A DNA stretch of 29,045 nucleotides, taken from contig CAJFCJ010000142.1 of assembly GCA_904063045.1 (NCBI GenBank), forward strand, positions 1-29,045. Direction: 5' to 3'. A program made the translations under genes and the position numbers. The notes beneath the pieces are model-generated. The model saw nothing but the letters and a program-made list of their open reading frames with translations. It was not told where the DNA came from and did not search any database. Shown here piece after piece: positions 18,505 to 29,045 of the stretch; positions within the stretch are counted from its first letter, which is position 1; every line of letters starts with the position of its first letter. The stretch is from Dimorphilus gyrociliatus. Taxonomy: Eukaryota; Annelida; Polychaeta; Dinophilidae.

Positions 18505-20510
18505 ATGAATGTGACATTGAATCCTACTTTTCTTAATGCTGAAAATGCTACCAGCAAAACATATGGTAGCCTACCTATTATGGAGAAATTTGCAGAACTA
18601 ATAACACCAATTATTTTTATATCAGTTGGTATTGTTTTTGGAATTCCATTTAATCTAATGTCAGTGATTACAATTTTGAAGAGTAATCTATGGAAAACTA
18701 CCTTTTTCAGGTATATGTTAATTGTTACATTAGCTGATCTTCTAATAATAGTTGGCAATGTAATGAGAGGTGTATACTTTCTAAATATAAGTGTACACAT
18801 ACATTCGTCAGCTATATTCTACAATAGAGAAGTAGTATTGAACCAGTATTGTACTATGCAGATAGCACTGATAAAGATAAGCAGTAGTGACCTAGTTTCG
18901 CATAGGGCAGTGCATACACATTATGCAGTAATAAAACCTATTGAATTATATAAAGAATATTTGCTATTTGCAACCTAGCATTAATATTACAATTTATTAA
19001 TCCATACATTTATGATTTCGAACTAAAACTAGTTCAATTAATTATCAATTATGCTTAAATTCTAAGTTTAGATTATATTCACTATTCAACAGTATTGTAT
19101 ACACAATACTGTTCTTCTTAACATGCATTAATCAGATATACTTCCTCCTTATATGCTGATGCTAAATTTACTAACTCAATCAATTGAATATCATTATTAA
19201 GGTAGAATATAAAAACGGTCAAATATACAATCTACATGTTTTCTTGATTGTTGGACTTGTCCTACTAAAATTGTTACATCTTATGCAACTCTCCAACCTT
19301 CGAAATTCAACTATTATTTAGAAGAGGAAAACAATAAAAACATGACCATATTTAGAACTTTTCTTTGTCTTTAAATGTTACTTTTGTTTTTGTGAACATT
19401 GAAATTTGTGAACTATCAACCCTTAAAAGAGTATATAAACCCTACGAAATTAACAGTTGATAGTTCAGTTTTCTAACCGTCAGCTAGTTGTTTAAACTAG
19501 CTTGTTTAGAACTAGAAGCTCATTTTACTCAATACATATTCTTTGGACGAAATACTGGTGTTTTGTTAATCAATTTCTACCGAAATTGCCTTTGTTAGAC
19601 TATTTGTGGACGAACTTTAAAGGTTCTATTTGGACCAGTACTTTGGCAAGTTGGTAAATGATTGGAAAGGACGATTACAGTTGTGACGAACCAGAAATTC
19701 CTACAATTACAATACAACAAAGTACAATAAGAGTTGTAGATGAGGGTTGCTCTTTGGGTTGATTGTAAAATTTTCAGATTTATATACTTTTCTTTTACAC
19801 AAATCATCTTTAACTCTTGTTGCTGTTACTTTTGATAGATTTTTGTGTATTGCATTTCCTGTAAAGGCAAAAGTTTGGTCTACACTTAAAATTTGCAGTA
19901 TGATAATTTTGGCTATAATCATCTATGGAATTGGAATGAGTTTGGTAAAATTTAGTGCAAATGAAACGCCTATACGGTTTACACCAACAGTAGTTCATTG
20001 TATTCCATCCAATCCTGGTGTCAATAATTTTCTTGAAGAGTACTTTTATCTCAATCATAACCTTATTTATTCTTTATTTCCATCAATTATTATGGGAATA
20101 TTAAATATTCTTATACTTTATAAATTAAAGGTTCATACCACAAAAATGACTAATTTTGGTGAAAAAAGTAATAATACCAATGATGATAAATTGAAAAGAA
20201 CAACAAATAAACTAACTATCTTAACTCTTCTATTATCAACATCATTCATCATCACAACATTTCCAGTTTCTGTCATTAATATTCATATACTTAAATTTGC
20301 ACCACATCTCTATCAATCGCAAACAGTGCATATCATTTATGAATTTATATTGATCATTAACAGTTTAAATCATGTGATCAATTTTATATTTATTGCCTAT
20401 GTGGTGAAACATTTAAGAATGAACTTCTGCAATTGATTGGATGCTGCAAATCTCCAATATTAAAAAGTAAAACAAGTAGCTTGGATTTGAAAAACTCTCA
20501 ACAAACTTGA
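18505..20510 (+). CDS. Rhodopsin-family GPCR, FMRFamide/peptide-receptor-like (left-arm copy)
   Basis: Exon 1 starts at ATG 18,505 with N-glycosylation sites NVT and NAT, then TM1 (PIIFISVGIVFGIPFN) and TM2 with LADLL. It probably ends at about 18,806. Exon 2 starts at about 19,745 with the TM3 Cys (VDCKIF), the DRF version of DRY, TM4, an extracellular-loop-2 Cys (VHCIPS), TM5, an FPV version of the CW-x-P motif in TM6, and N-x6-FIAY in TM7. A shifted frame after YVVKH gives a typical helix 8 (NELLQLIGCC) and a tail ending at 20,510. The missing base there is shared by both arms. In this arm an extra A at about 19,802 breaks TM3, whereas the right arm is open. It is a membrane receptor for an unknown, probably peptide, ligand. 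Confidence 0.78.
19454..19725 (-). repeat. LTR-like dispersed repeat in GPCR intron (left arm)
   Basis: Reverse complement of the family seen at 1,389-1,659. It ends about 20 bp before the proposed exon 2 splice acceptor. In the gene's orientation a GTATATAAACC TATA-like motif stands at about 19,430, followed by TTTAAAGGTTC...GACCAGTA, which is shared with the LTR-like insertion in MULE C. It could supply a promoter for the TM3-TM7 exon. Confidence 0.65.
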
Positions 20511-20611
20511 TTAGAAAAGTTTCTTTTCAGTGTACTCTATTATAAAAATGTTTGTGCTATTGCTATGGCAACTGTAATTGTGTGTTTAGCTTTAATCTCA
20601 AGTTATAATTT

Positions 20612-20617
20612 AATAAA
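20612..20617 (+). terminator. Candidate polyadenylation signal of GPCR (left arm)
   Basis: AATAAA lies about 100 bp after the proposed GPCR stop at 20,510. A+T-richness makes chance AATAAA common, so this rests on position only. Confidence 0.35.
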
Positions 20618-20818
20618 GTCAGTATTTTCATGTATTGTCTACTTTTTTATCCATTTTATTCACCAATTTTTTGTTAAAACAAGTTTTAAATCTGACATCT
20701 TCTTATTGGATTCAAAGCACTTCAAACAAAACGTATCTCTGAAATATCAATATTACAATGTAGTAGGCTTATTTTTTGGGGTGGAATGTATCCCAGGCAT
20801 CTGAGATTTGAAAACAAC

Positions 20819-22876
20819 TCAAAAATAATGGCGAATTTGATGATGGATCTGAATTATTTGAATGCATGATACTGTAAAGTCATAAATAATACAAACCTTG
20901 AATGCACTTGATATGGCATGTTTTAAAACAAAGACAATATTTTTCTTTAATTTGACTGCTAATGAAAAGATCATTGCAAATAAAGGATGTGTTCTCAAGA
21001 TTTTGATTTTTTTATCAAACCTTAGTAAATAATTATTTGTTAAAGTGAAATTCATCAGAAGAGTCAGAATTATTGCATGATGTATATATTTAAAAATTGA
21101 TAATATCATTACTAGAAGCATTATAATGAAAATCAAAAGAAAAGGTAAAAATCACATTAAAATTGTCAAATTTTTGGTTGGAATGTTACATAAACTTTTA
21201 TTATAAAAAAACTTTGTATATAAAGGATTTGTAAATTTCCAACAAATTGTGTAAGATTGTGACTAGTGCCAAAATTTAATGTATTGTTAGTGTTTCTGTA
21301 AAGTCTATAATGAAATCTATGGAAATTTTCCCATTTTACTTAAATATTATTAATTTAAAAATTAATAAACAGAAATAAAAACCATTATATGGTCCTGTTT
21401 CACAGACTACAAGCAATATTTTAATATTATTTGAGTATTTGACATTGTACAGGTGGTGAAATCATCTTTTATCAAATTACAATTTGAAAGTGATATGACA
21501 CTCTCATAAAAATGATTACTAATTGTTCTACAGCTATCTGCAAAGTATGCTCTCAGACTTCTTCTCAAATCTATAACTTTATATTCTGGTCCAAGTATTT
21601 TTGATTGTAATTTACACAAAGATGTTCCAATTTTGAAATTATTTTCCTCCCAATTGAAGAACAGTGGAAAATGTCCCAATGTTTTGGAATTTATCATAAA
21701 ATGTGTTCCAACTGGAAATGGTAAATCTTTGAAAATGATACTAAGAAAAAACTTTGGCATTTCTTCAATCACAAAATCTAGCAGAAATAATTCAAGTGTT
21801 ATCTAAACAATTCAATTTAAAGATGAGTCATCCACCAACCTTTTAACTGTGAAAAGTCACAAAGAAATGTTAATTGACTAAAATCATTGTATTTATTAAT
21901 GTTATAAAAATTTAATAGTTTATTATTATATAATACAGCAAATAATTGCTGTCTATATCAATCATTTCATGATAATTTTGAAAGAATAAAGCATTTTTGC
22001 ATTGATTTGCTGTCTTCACATTATAGTGTCTCAATAACATAATAGTTTTTCCATTAAATCTCACGTATAGTTGATATTTTGAAGTTTTATTTCATAGGCA
22101 AATAAAACTAGTTGAAAAGATGAAAAAAATCAGTTTAATTGGTGCTTGCATGAACATTGTTTGAAAAAATTGACAGAAAATATCCATTCTTATCTTAATA
22201 TACTATGGTCAGTCAACTGATCTACAAAAGACTACTAGAAATCATGGATATTTTCTACTTGATTAAATATTCGGTTTTTTTCCTTACAAGGTTTATGAAT
22301 AATGAAACATTTTAAACACACTAAAGCTATATTCATTTTCATTCTTTCAGAATATTCAAACCTATTGAACAGAGTTTTATTTTGAAGTTTCTTACAAAAA
22401 ACACTATTAGTACAAGACAAAACAACTCACAACTGAACTTGGTTATTATTAAATACCAAAATGTATTCTGCTCTTTCTAATGAAAATGTTGAAAATAATT
22501 GAGTTTTTAGAAATTGGTGATTATTTTTAAAAATCTATTTTTACTGTGTTGGTCCACTGCACAAGCTTGAGTAAGATTAAACTTTGAATCATATCCATTG
22601 AATTGCATATATTTTGGAAATATGTAATTGAAATTGATTTTTTGGAAATGGAATAAAACCAAGTTGTCCAATTTTACTTGTTGATAATATTTTAATTTTT
22701 AATATTCCATAGATAAAATTTTCATTCTCTTCTATTGCATCTATGGAGAAATTAGCATTTCTTTGATTAATGTTCATTATATATCTTCCTTTATAGTTTT
22801 GACAAAATGGAGAAATTTCAATTATAAATAGAAAATATATGAGAAATTTAATTAAGAGATTAAAGATTGAAGCCAT
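20819..22876 (-). CDS. Gene X, unrecognised multi-segment gene (left-arm copy)
   Basis: Open segments on the minus strand in order: 22,589-22,876 begins MASIFNLLIKFLIYFLFIIE, a signal peptide or signal anchor; 22,235-22,420 holds CLKCFIIHKPC; 21,407-21,772 holds FPVGTHFMINSKTLGHFP and several Cys; 20,819-21,136 is hydrophobic in this arm. The matching + strand segments are in the right arm. Exon joints are unclear because the arms disagree by single bases in runs, changing the frame. The first segment suggests a secreted or membrane protein. I do not recognise the family. It lies tail to tail with the GPCR. Confidence 0.35.
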
Positions 22877-23314
22877 AATTGAATTTAATGCTTTTCAAAA
22901 AGATTCTTGTAGACATTCAAGTTGCATGAAAAATTTGAACATTTGATCTTTTTATAATGGCTTTTCTTTTCTTGTAAATGTTAGTTTTGCACAATATTTA
23001 AACAAGTTTTTAATGAAATTTGATAACAAATCAATGCCTGTAAATGCATTTATCACTTTAGAATAAAATCTTTTGTGAGTGAGATTTCTCATTTGAAATA
23101 TTTCATAAAAAATATCAACTAATTGATAAAAGACTAAAACTCTGTATAAATTACTTACACAGAGAGATCCATTGCAAAAACTACTTGGAATCTTTTTATA
23201 AATTTGAAAATTGAATGGATATGCTTCTTGTATAAATTAATTAATTATCAGTAAAATTGGATTGTGTCATGAAGAGGTTACTTTGAATTCCAGAATCCAA
23301 CTATTTATTTGTAA
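22877..23314. other. Upstream region of gene X (left arm)
   Basis: Mirror of about 23,660-24,096. A small basic frame on the right arm (23,882-24,088) is the only open segment, and its status is unclear. Otherwise A+T-rich, probably 5' flank of gene X. Confidence 0.35.
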
Positions 23315-23450
23315 GTGTTTAATTTAAATGGTTTATTTGAAATAGAATACTTAAGCAAGTAACAATATGAAAGTTCAATAGCAGAGTAGATTGTGGGTAA
23401 TAGTAGGTTGCCAAGCTACCAGCCAATGTTGAAGTGTGCAAGACTTGTTC
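23315..23450 (-). repeat. Inverted part-copy of LTR-like element at the palindrome centre
   Basis: Reverse complement of 23,524-23,659. It contains only the 3' part of the LTR-like element, which stops at 23,450 where the arm ends. Confidence 0.75.
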
Positions 23451-23523
23451 ACCTTACTGTTTTTCAAATGGTCCTCTTTCAACTGATCTTTCCTTCAAAG
23501 ATCATTTGGAAACAACCTCTCTG
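23451..23523. other. 73-bp spacer of the inverted repeat
   Basis: Single-copy spacer between the arms. Its right half (ATCATTTGGAAACAACCTC) matches 10,632-10,650 in the LTR-like insertion of MULE C. The spacer therefore continues the element that runs into the right arm and is not independent DNA. The axis of symmetry falls at about 23,487. Confidence 0.85.
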
Positions 23524-23660
23524 GAACAAGTCTTGCACACTTCAACATTGGCTGGTAGCTTGGCAACCTACTATTACCCACAATCTACTCTGCTATTGAA
23601 CTTTCATATTGTTACTTGCTTAAGTATTCTATTTCAAATAAACCATTTAAATTAAACACT
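23451..23660 (+). repeat. LTR-like element fragment, + orientation, at palindrome centre
   Basis: Homologous to about 10,600-10,795: ordered matches include GGAAACAACCTC, TTGGCAACCT, ATCTACTCTGCTAT and TGTTACTTGCTTAAGTATT, then a CAAATAAACC polyadenylation-like motif. No TATA part is present, so the copy starts at the 3' half. Short frames here are not genes. Confidence 0.75.
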
Positions 23661-24096
23661 TACAAATAAATAGTTGGATTCTGGAATTCAAAGTAACCTC
23701 TTCATGACACAATCCAATTTTACTGATAATTAATTAATTTATACAAGAAGCATATCCATTCAATTTTCAAATTTATAAAAAGATTCCAAGTAGTTTTTGC
23801 AATGGATCTCTCTGTGTAAGTAATTTATACAGAGTTTTAGTCTTTTATCAATTAGTTGATATTTTTTATGAAATATTTCAAATGAGAAATCTCACTCACA
23901 AAAGATTTTATTCTAAAGTGATAAATGCATTTACAGGCATTGATTTGTTATCAAATTTCATTAAAAACTTGTTTAAATATTGTGCAAAACTAACATTTAC
24001 AAGAAAGAAAAGCCATTATAAAAAGATCAAATGTTCAAATTTTTCATGCAACTTGAATGTCTACAAGAATCTTTTTGAAAAGCATTAAATTCAATT

Positions 24097-26156
24097 ATGG
24101 CTTCAATCTTTAATCTCTTAATTAAATTTCTCATATATTTTCTATTTATAATTGAAATTTCTCCATTTTGTCAAAACTATAAAGGAAGATATATAATGAA
24201 CATTAATCAAAGAAATGCTAATTTCTCCATAGATGCAATAGAAGAGAATGAAAATTTTATCTATGGAATATTAAAAATTAAAATATTATCAACAAGTAAA
24301 TTGGACAACTTGGTTTTATTCCATTTCCAAAAAATCAATTTTCATTACATATTTCCAAAATATATGCAATTCAATGGGATATGATTCAAAGTTTAATCTT
24401 ACTCAAGCTTGTGCAGTGGACCAACACAGTAAAAATAGATTTTTAAAATAATCACCAATTTCTAAAAACTCAATTATTTTCAACATTTTCATTAGAAAGA
24501 GCAGAATACATTTTGGTATTTAATAATAACCAAGTTCAGTTGTGAGTTGTTTTGTCTTGTACTAATAGTGTTTTTTTGTAAGAAACTTCAAAATAAAACT
24601 CTGTTCAATAGGTTTGAATATTCTGAAAGAATGAAAATGAATATAGCTTTAGTGTGTTTAAAATGTTTCATTATTCATAAACCTTGTAAGGAAAAAAACC
24701 GAATATTTAATCAAGTAGAAAATATCCATGATTTCTAGTAGTCTTTTGTAGATCAGTTGACTGACCATAGTATATTAAGATAAGAATGGATATTTTCTGT
24801 CAATTTTTTCAAACAATGTTCATGCAAGCACCAATTAAACTGATTTTTTCATCTTTTCAACTAGTTTTATTGCCTATGAAATAAAAACTTCAAAATATCA
24901 ACTATACGTGAGATTTAATGGAAAAACTATTATGTTATTGAGACACTATAATGTGAAGACAGCAAATCAATGCAAAAATGCTTTATTCTTTCAAAATTAT
25001 CATGAAATGATTGATATAGACAGCAATTATTTTGCTGTATTATATAATAATAAACTATTAAATTTTTATAACATTAATAAATACAATGATTTTAGTCAAT
25101 TAACATTTCTTTGTGACTTTTCACAGTTAAAAGGTTGGTGGATGACTCATCTTTAAATTGAATTGTTTAGATAACACTTGAATTATTTCTGCTAGATTTT
25201 GTGATTGAAGAAATGCCAAAGTTTTTCTTAGTATCATTTCAAAGATTTACCATTTCCAGTTGGAACACATTTTATGATAAATTCCAAAACATTGGGACAT
25301 TTTCCACTGTTCTTCAATTGGGAGGAAAATAATTTCAAAATTGGAACATCTTTGTGTAAATTACAATCAAAAATACTTGGACCAGAATATAAAGTTATAG
25401 ATTTGAGAAGAAGTCTGAGAGCATACTTTGCAGATAGCTGTAGAACAATTAGTAATCATTTTTATGAGAGTGTCATATCACTTTCAAATTGTAATTTGAT
25501 AAAAGATGATTTCACCACCTGTACAATGTCAAATACTCAAAATAATATTAAAATATTGCTTGTAGTCTGTGAAACAGGACCATATAATGGTTTTTATTTC
25601 TGTTTATTAATTTTTAAATTAATAATATTTAAGTAAAATGGGAAAATTTCCATAGATTTTCATTATAGACTTTACAGAAACACTAACAATACATTAAATT
25701 TTGGCACTAGTCACAATCTTACACAATTTGTTGGAAATTTACAAATCCTTTATATACAAAGTTTTTTATAATAAAAAGTTTATGTAACATTCCAACCAAA
25801 AATTTGACAATTTTAATGTGATTTTTACCTTTTCTTTTGATTTTTCATTATAATGCTTCTAGTAATGATATTATCAATTTTTAAATATATACATCATGCA
25901 ATAATTCTGACTCTTCTGATGAATTTCACTTTAACAAATAATTATTTACTAAGGTTTGATAAAAAAAATCAAAATCTTGAGAACACATCCTTTATTTGCA
26001 ATGATCTTTTCATTAGCAGTCAAATTAAAGAAAAATATTGTCTTTGTTTTAAAACATGCCATATCAAGTGCATTCAAGGTTTGTATTATTTATGACTTTA
26101 CAGTATCATGCATTCAAATAATTCAGATCCATCATCAAATTCGCCATTATTTTTGA
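24097..26156 (+). CDS. Gene X, unrecognised multi-segment gene (right-arm copy)
   Basis: Mirror of the left-arm gene X. Segments: 24,097-24,384 (signal-like N-terminus), 24,547-24,738 (CLKCFIIHKPC), 24,908-25,156 (MRFNGKTIMLLRHYN then a QCKN segment; open in this arm only) and 25,274-25,636. The last is 25,853-26,095, where an extra A gives the frame SFICNDLF...YCLCFKTCHIKC. That frame is followed by a CAAG/GTTTGT donor-like site. The last segment resembles the MULE zinc finger exon pattern (C...C-x-C...H-x2-C), but the left arm reads a hydrophobic frame instead. Without transcripts the exon set cannot be fixed. No function assigned. Confidence 0.35.
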
Positions 26157-26464
26157 GTTGTTTTCAAATCTCAGATGCCTGGGATACATTCCACCCCAAA
26201 AAATAAGCCTACTACATTGTAATATTGATATTTCAGAGATACGTTTTGTTTGAAGTGCTTTGAATCCAATAAGAAGATGTCAGATTTAAAACTTGTTTTA
26301 ACAAAAAATTGGTGAATAAAATGGATAAAAAAGTAGACAATACATGAAAATACTGACTTTATTAAATTATAACTTGAGATTAAAGCTAAACACACAATTA
26401 CAGTTGCCATAGCAATAGCACAAACATTTTTATAATAGAGTACACTGAAAAGAAACTTTTCTAA

Positions 26465-28465
26465 TCAAGTTTGTTGAGAGTTTTTCAAATCCAAGCTACT
26501 TGTTTTACTTTTTAATATTGGAGATTTGCAGCATCCAATCAATTGCAGAAGTTCATTCTTAAATGTTTCACCACATAGGCAATAAATATAAAATTGATCA
26601 CATGATTTAAACTGTTAATGATCAATATAAATTCATAAATGATATGCACTGTTTGCGATTGATAGAGATGTGGTGCAAATTTAAGTATATGAATATTAAT
26701 GACAGAAACTGGAAATGTTGTGATGATGAATGATGTTGATAATAGAAGAGTTAAGATAGTTAGTTTATTTGTTGTTCTTTTCAATTTATCATCATTGGTA
26801 TTATTACTTTTTTCACCAAAATTAGTCATTTTTGTGGTATGAACCTTTAATTTATAAAGTATAAGAATATTTAATATTCCCATAATAATTGATGGAAATA
26901 AAGAATAAATAAGGTTATGATTGAGATAAAAGTACTCTTCAAGAAAATTATTGACACCAGGATTGGATGGAATACAATGAACTACTGTTGGTGTAAACCG
27001 TATAGGCGTTTCATTTGCACTAAATTTTACCAAACTCATTCCAATTCCATAGATGATTATAGCCAAAATTATCATACTGCAAATTTTAAGTGTAGACCAA
27101 ACTTTTGCCTTTACAGGAAATGCAATACACAAAAATCTATCAAAAGTAACAGCAACAAGAGTTAAAGATGATTGTGTAAAAGAAAAGTATATAAATCTGA
27201 AAATTTTACAATCAACCCAAAGAGCAACCCTCATCTACAACTCTTATTGTACTTTGTTGTATTGTAATTGTAGGAATTTCTGGTTCGTCACAACTGTAAT
27301 CGTCCTTTCCAATCATTTACCAACTTGCCAAAGTACTGGTCCAAATAGAACCTTTAAAGTTCGTCCACAAATAGTCTAACAAAGGCAATTTCGGTAGAAA
27401 TTGATTAACAAAACACCAGTATTTCGTCCAAAGAATATGTATTGAGTAAAATGAGCTTCTAGTTCTAAACAAGCTAGTTTAAACAACTAGCTGACGGTTA
27501 GAAAACTGAACTATCAACTGTTAATTTCGTAGGGTTTATATACTCTTTTAAGGGTTGATAGTTCACAAATTTCAATGTTCACAAAAACAAAAGTAACATT
27601 TAAAGACAAAGAAAAGTTCTAAATATGGTCATGTTTTTATTGTTTCCTCTTCTAAATAATAGTTGAATTTCGAAGGTTGGAGAGTTGCATAAGATGTAAC
27701 AATTTTAGTAGGACAAGTCCAACAATCAAGAAAACATGTAGATTGTATATTTGACCGTTTTTATATTCTACCTTAATAATGATATTCAATTGATTGAGTT
27801 AGTAAATTTAGCATCAGCATATAAGGAGGAAGTATATCTGATTAATGCATGTTAAGAAGAACAGTATTGTGTATACAATACTGTTGAATAGTGAATATAA
27901 TCTAAACTTAGAATTTAAGCATAATGATAATTAATTGAACTAGTTTTAGTTCGAAATCATAAATGTATGGATTAATAAATTGTAATATTAATGCTAGGTT
28001 GCAAATAGCAAATATTCTTTATATAATTCAATAGGTTTTATTACTGCATAATGTGTATGCACTGCCCTATGCGAACTAGGTCACTACTGCTTATCTTTAT
28101 CAGTGCTATCTGCATAGTACAATACTGGTTCAATACTACTTCTCTATTGTAGAATATAGCTGACGAATGTATGTGTACACTTATATTTAGAAAGTATACA
28201 CCTCTCATTACATTGCCAACTATTATTAGAAGATCAGCTAATGTAACAATTAACATATACCTGAAAAGGTAGTTTTCCATAGATTACTCTTCAAAATTGT
28301 AATCACTGACATTAGATTAAATGGAATTCCAAAAACAATACCAACTGATATAAAAATAATTGGTGTTATTAGTTCTGCAAATTTCTCCATAATAGGTAGG
28401 CTACCATATGTTTTGCTGGTAGCATTTTCAGCATTAAGAAAAGTAGGATTCAATGTCACATTCAT
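26465..28465 (-). CDS. Rhodopsin-family GPCR, FMRFamide/peptide-receptor-like (right-arm copy)
   Basis: Mirror of the left-arm receptor. Here the TM3-TM7 exon is open without a break at TM3: from about 27,229 it reads VALWVDCKIFRFIYFSFTQS to the DRF motif and on to YVVKH. The same missing base as in the left arm then separates helix 8 and the tail, ending at about 26,465. Exon 1 (ATG at about 28,465) is broken after LWKTTF by a T lost from a run near 28,265, where the left arm is intact. Taking the better base at each site would favour a functional receptor; I do not know which arm, if either, is correct. Confidence 0.75.
27248..27519 (+). repeat. LTR-like dispersed repeat in GPCR intron (right arm)
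   Basis: Mirror of 19,454-19,725 and same orientation as 1,389-1,659, from which it differs by many substitutions. The contrast shows that the two palindrome arms are far more recent than the divergence of the repeat family. Confidence 0.7.
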
Positions 28466-28667
28466 GTTTACTTCAAAAATTTCTGTCTGCAATTCTTAAC
28501 AGCAATAATTTGCTATCCTTTATGCTGAAAGATGAATAGGAAATAATAGGATTAAGTAGCCTTACTTAATTTGATATTTAATTAATTTCTTATTTGATAC
28601 GAGTGCATTGATATATTAAAAACACTAGTAAATCAAGCCAATCAAAAAATTAAAAAATCATCCTTAT

Positions 28668-29000
28668 ATCCCTTTTGATTGTTCTTCTTTAATTTTTGCA
28701 CATACAACTCAAGATAATTATCACTGGTTCTACTTTAAATTTTTCCACAATATCCTGTTCTGGAAGTGGGAAGAACTTGATGAAGCCCCTTCCATTAATA
28801 GGAAGAGCTTTTGACCAGTCCCATTCATAACTATTAGGAGTTCTTTGTTCAGTTGAGTTCTTTTTCTCTAGTTCCAGTAGGAGCTCCTTGTTTCTCTTAT
28901 TAGCTTCCTCTAATTTGTTATTAGCTTCCTCCAGCTTACTGGAGCTTGCTTTGATTGTACTTTTAACTCTACACTTTGTTCCTAAGATCTAAGTATCTTT
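28668..29000 (-). pseudogene. Coiled-coil frame, right-arm copy, with single-base deletions
   Basis: Mirror of 17,962-18,312. The KLEEANNKLEE-type heptads and WDWSKALP segment are recognisable, but single bases missing near 28,670, 28,714, 28,963, 28,971 and 28,992 disrupt the frame. All are one-base losses relative to the left arm. The hairpin and end of the GIY-YIG-like gene follow at about 29,018-29,045, and the rest of that copy would lie outside the window. Confidence 0.6.
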
Positions 29001-29045
29001 TCATAGGTTATTTAAGGTGGGTCTACTCAGACCCACATAAGAGTG

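Larger units (their letters stand above)
17920..23450. repeat. Left arm of giant inverted repeat
   Basis: Base 17,920 pairs with 29,045 and 23,450 with 23,524, so this 5,531-bp arm is the reverse complement of 23,524-29,045 (5,522 bp). About twenty differences that I checked by eye were nearly all single-base length changes, mostly in homopolymers. Clear substitutions were not found. The repeat runs past the window edge, so the arm may start further left than 17,920. Confidence 0.95.
23524..29045. repeat. Right arm of giant inverted repeat (continues beyond window)
   Basis: Mirror of 17,920-23,450. Differences are mostly one-base losses or gains: TTTTT versus TTTT at about 28,265, TTT versus TT at about 28,073, and AAA versus AA at about 27,173. 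At the far end, several single bases are missing in 28,660-28,995. Errors are denser near the outer end of this arm, which fits declining read quality or coverage. Confidence 0.95.

Noticed and set aside
19595-20058. Minus-strand frames of 70-82 residues in the GPCR region
   Set aside because: Antisense shadows of the GPCR exon and of the LTR-like repeat. The mirror frames at 26,917-27,379 are rejected for the same reason.
20565-20804. 79-residue frame identical in both arms
   Set aside because: Hydrophobic, A+T-driven and placed in the presumed 3' untranslated region of the GPCR, with no recognisable domain. Identity between arms proves nothing because the arms are copies.

Overview
The window is A+T-rich eukaryotic DNA, most likely from an invertebrate animal. 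Evidence: split genes with very short GT-AG introns (55-69 bp, donors such as GTAAGT and GTCAGT), a rhodopsin-class peptide-type GPCR, a secreted PAN/apple-domain gene, and many DNA transposons and retroelement remnants. I cannot name the species. I saw no rRNA, tRNA, operon or CRISPR.

Layout. (1) 1-2,860: a broken, bacterial-looking NAD(P)-binding epimerase gene (- strand), an LTR-like repeat fragment, and a 208-bp MITE with a perfect 8-bp target-site duplication (TSD). (2) 2,858-12,450: a nest of transposons. MULE copy A (- strand, five exons, nearly complete) lies beside terminal-repeat debris and a fragment of a sister copy. A Ty3/Gypsy-type RT-RNase H remnant is split by MULE copy B exactly inside the reverse transcriptase motif. 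About 150 bp beyond the RNase H remnant lies MULE copy C, flanked by a 10-bp TSD and bounded by inverted arrays of a 16-bp repeat. Copy C is itself split by an LTR-like insertion. (3) 13,270-17,200: a small PAN/apple gene, a mariner scrap, iterated terminal repeats, and two truncated MULE copies (E and D) meeting tail to tail. (4) 17,276-18,312: a gene with a GIY-YIG-like domain, followed by a stop-codon hairpin and a coiled-coil reading frame. (5) 17,920-29,045: a giant inverted repeat with arms of about 5.5 kb and a 73-bp spacer at 23,451-23,523, running off the right edge. Each arm carries the coiled-coil frame, the GPCR and an unrecognised gene X. The arms differ almost only by single-base, mostly homopolymer, indels. 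That pattern fits an assembly or read fold-back artefact at least as well as a very recent inverted duplication.

The MULE copies share one architecture: a Cys/His zinc finger exon of the C-x2-C...C-x2-C...H-x2-C type, an acidic linker, a FLYWCH-type zinc finger, and a DDE transposase with D in DGTFK, D in a DFEK/DYEK motif and E in TNN-xx-EGWH. Each lineage has its own iterated terminal unit around a GAAAA-y-r-TCCA core. Every copy is broken, so active transposition from this window is unlikely.
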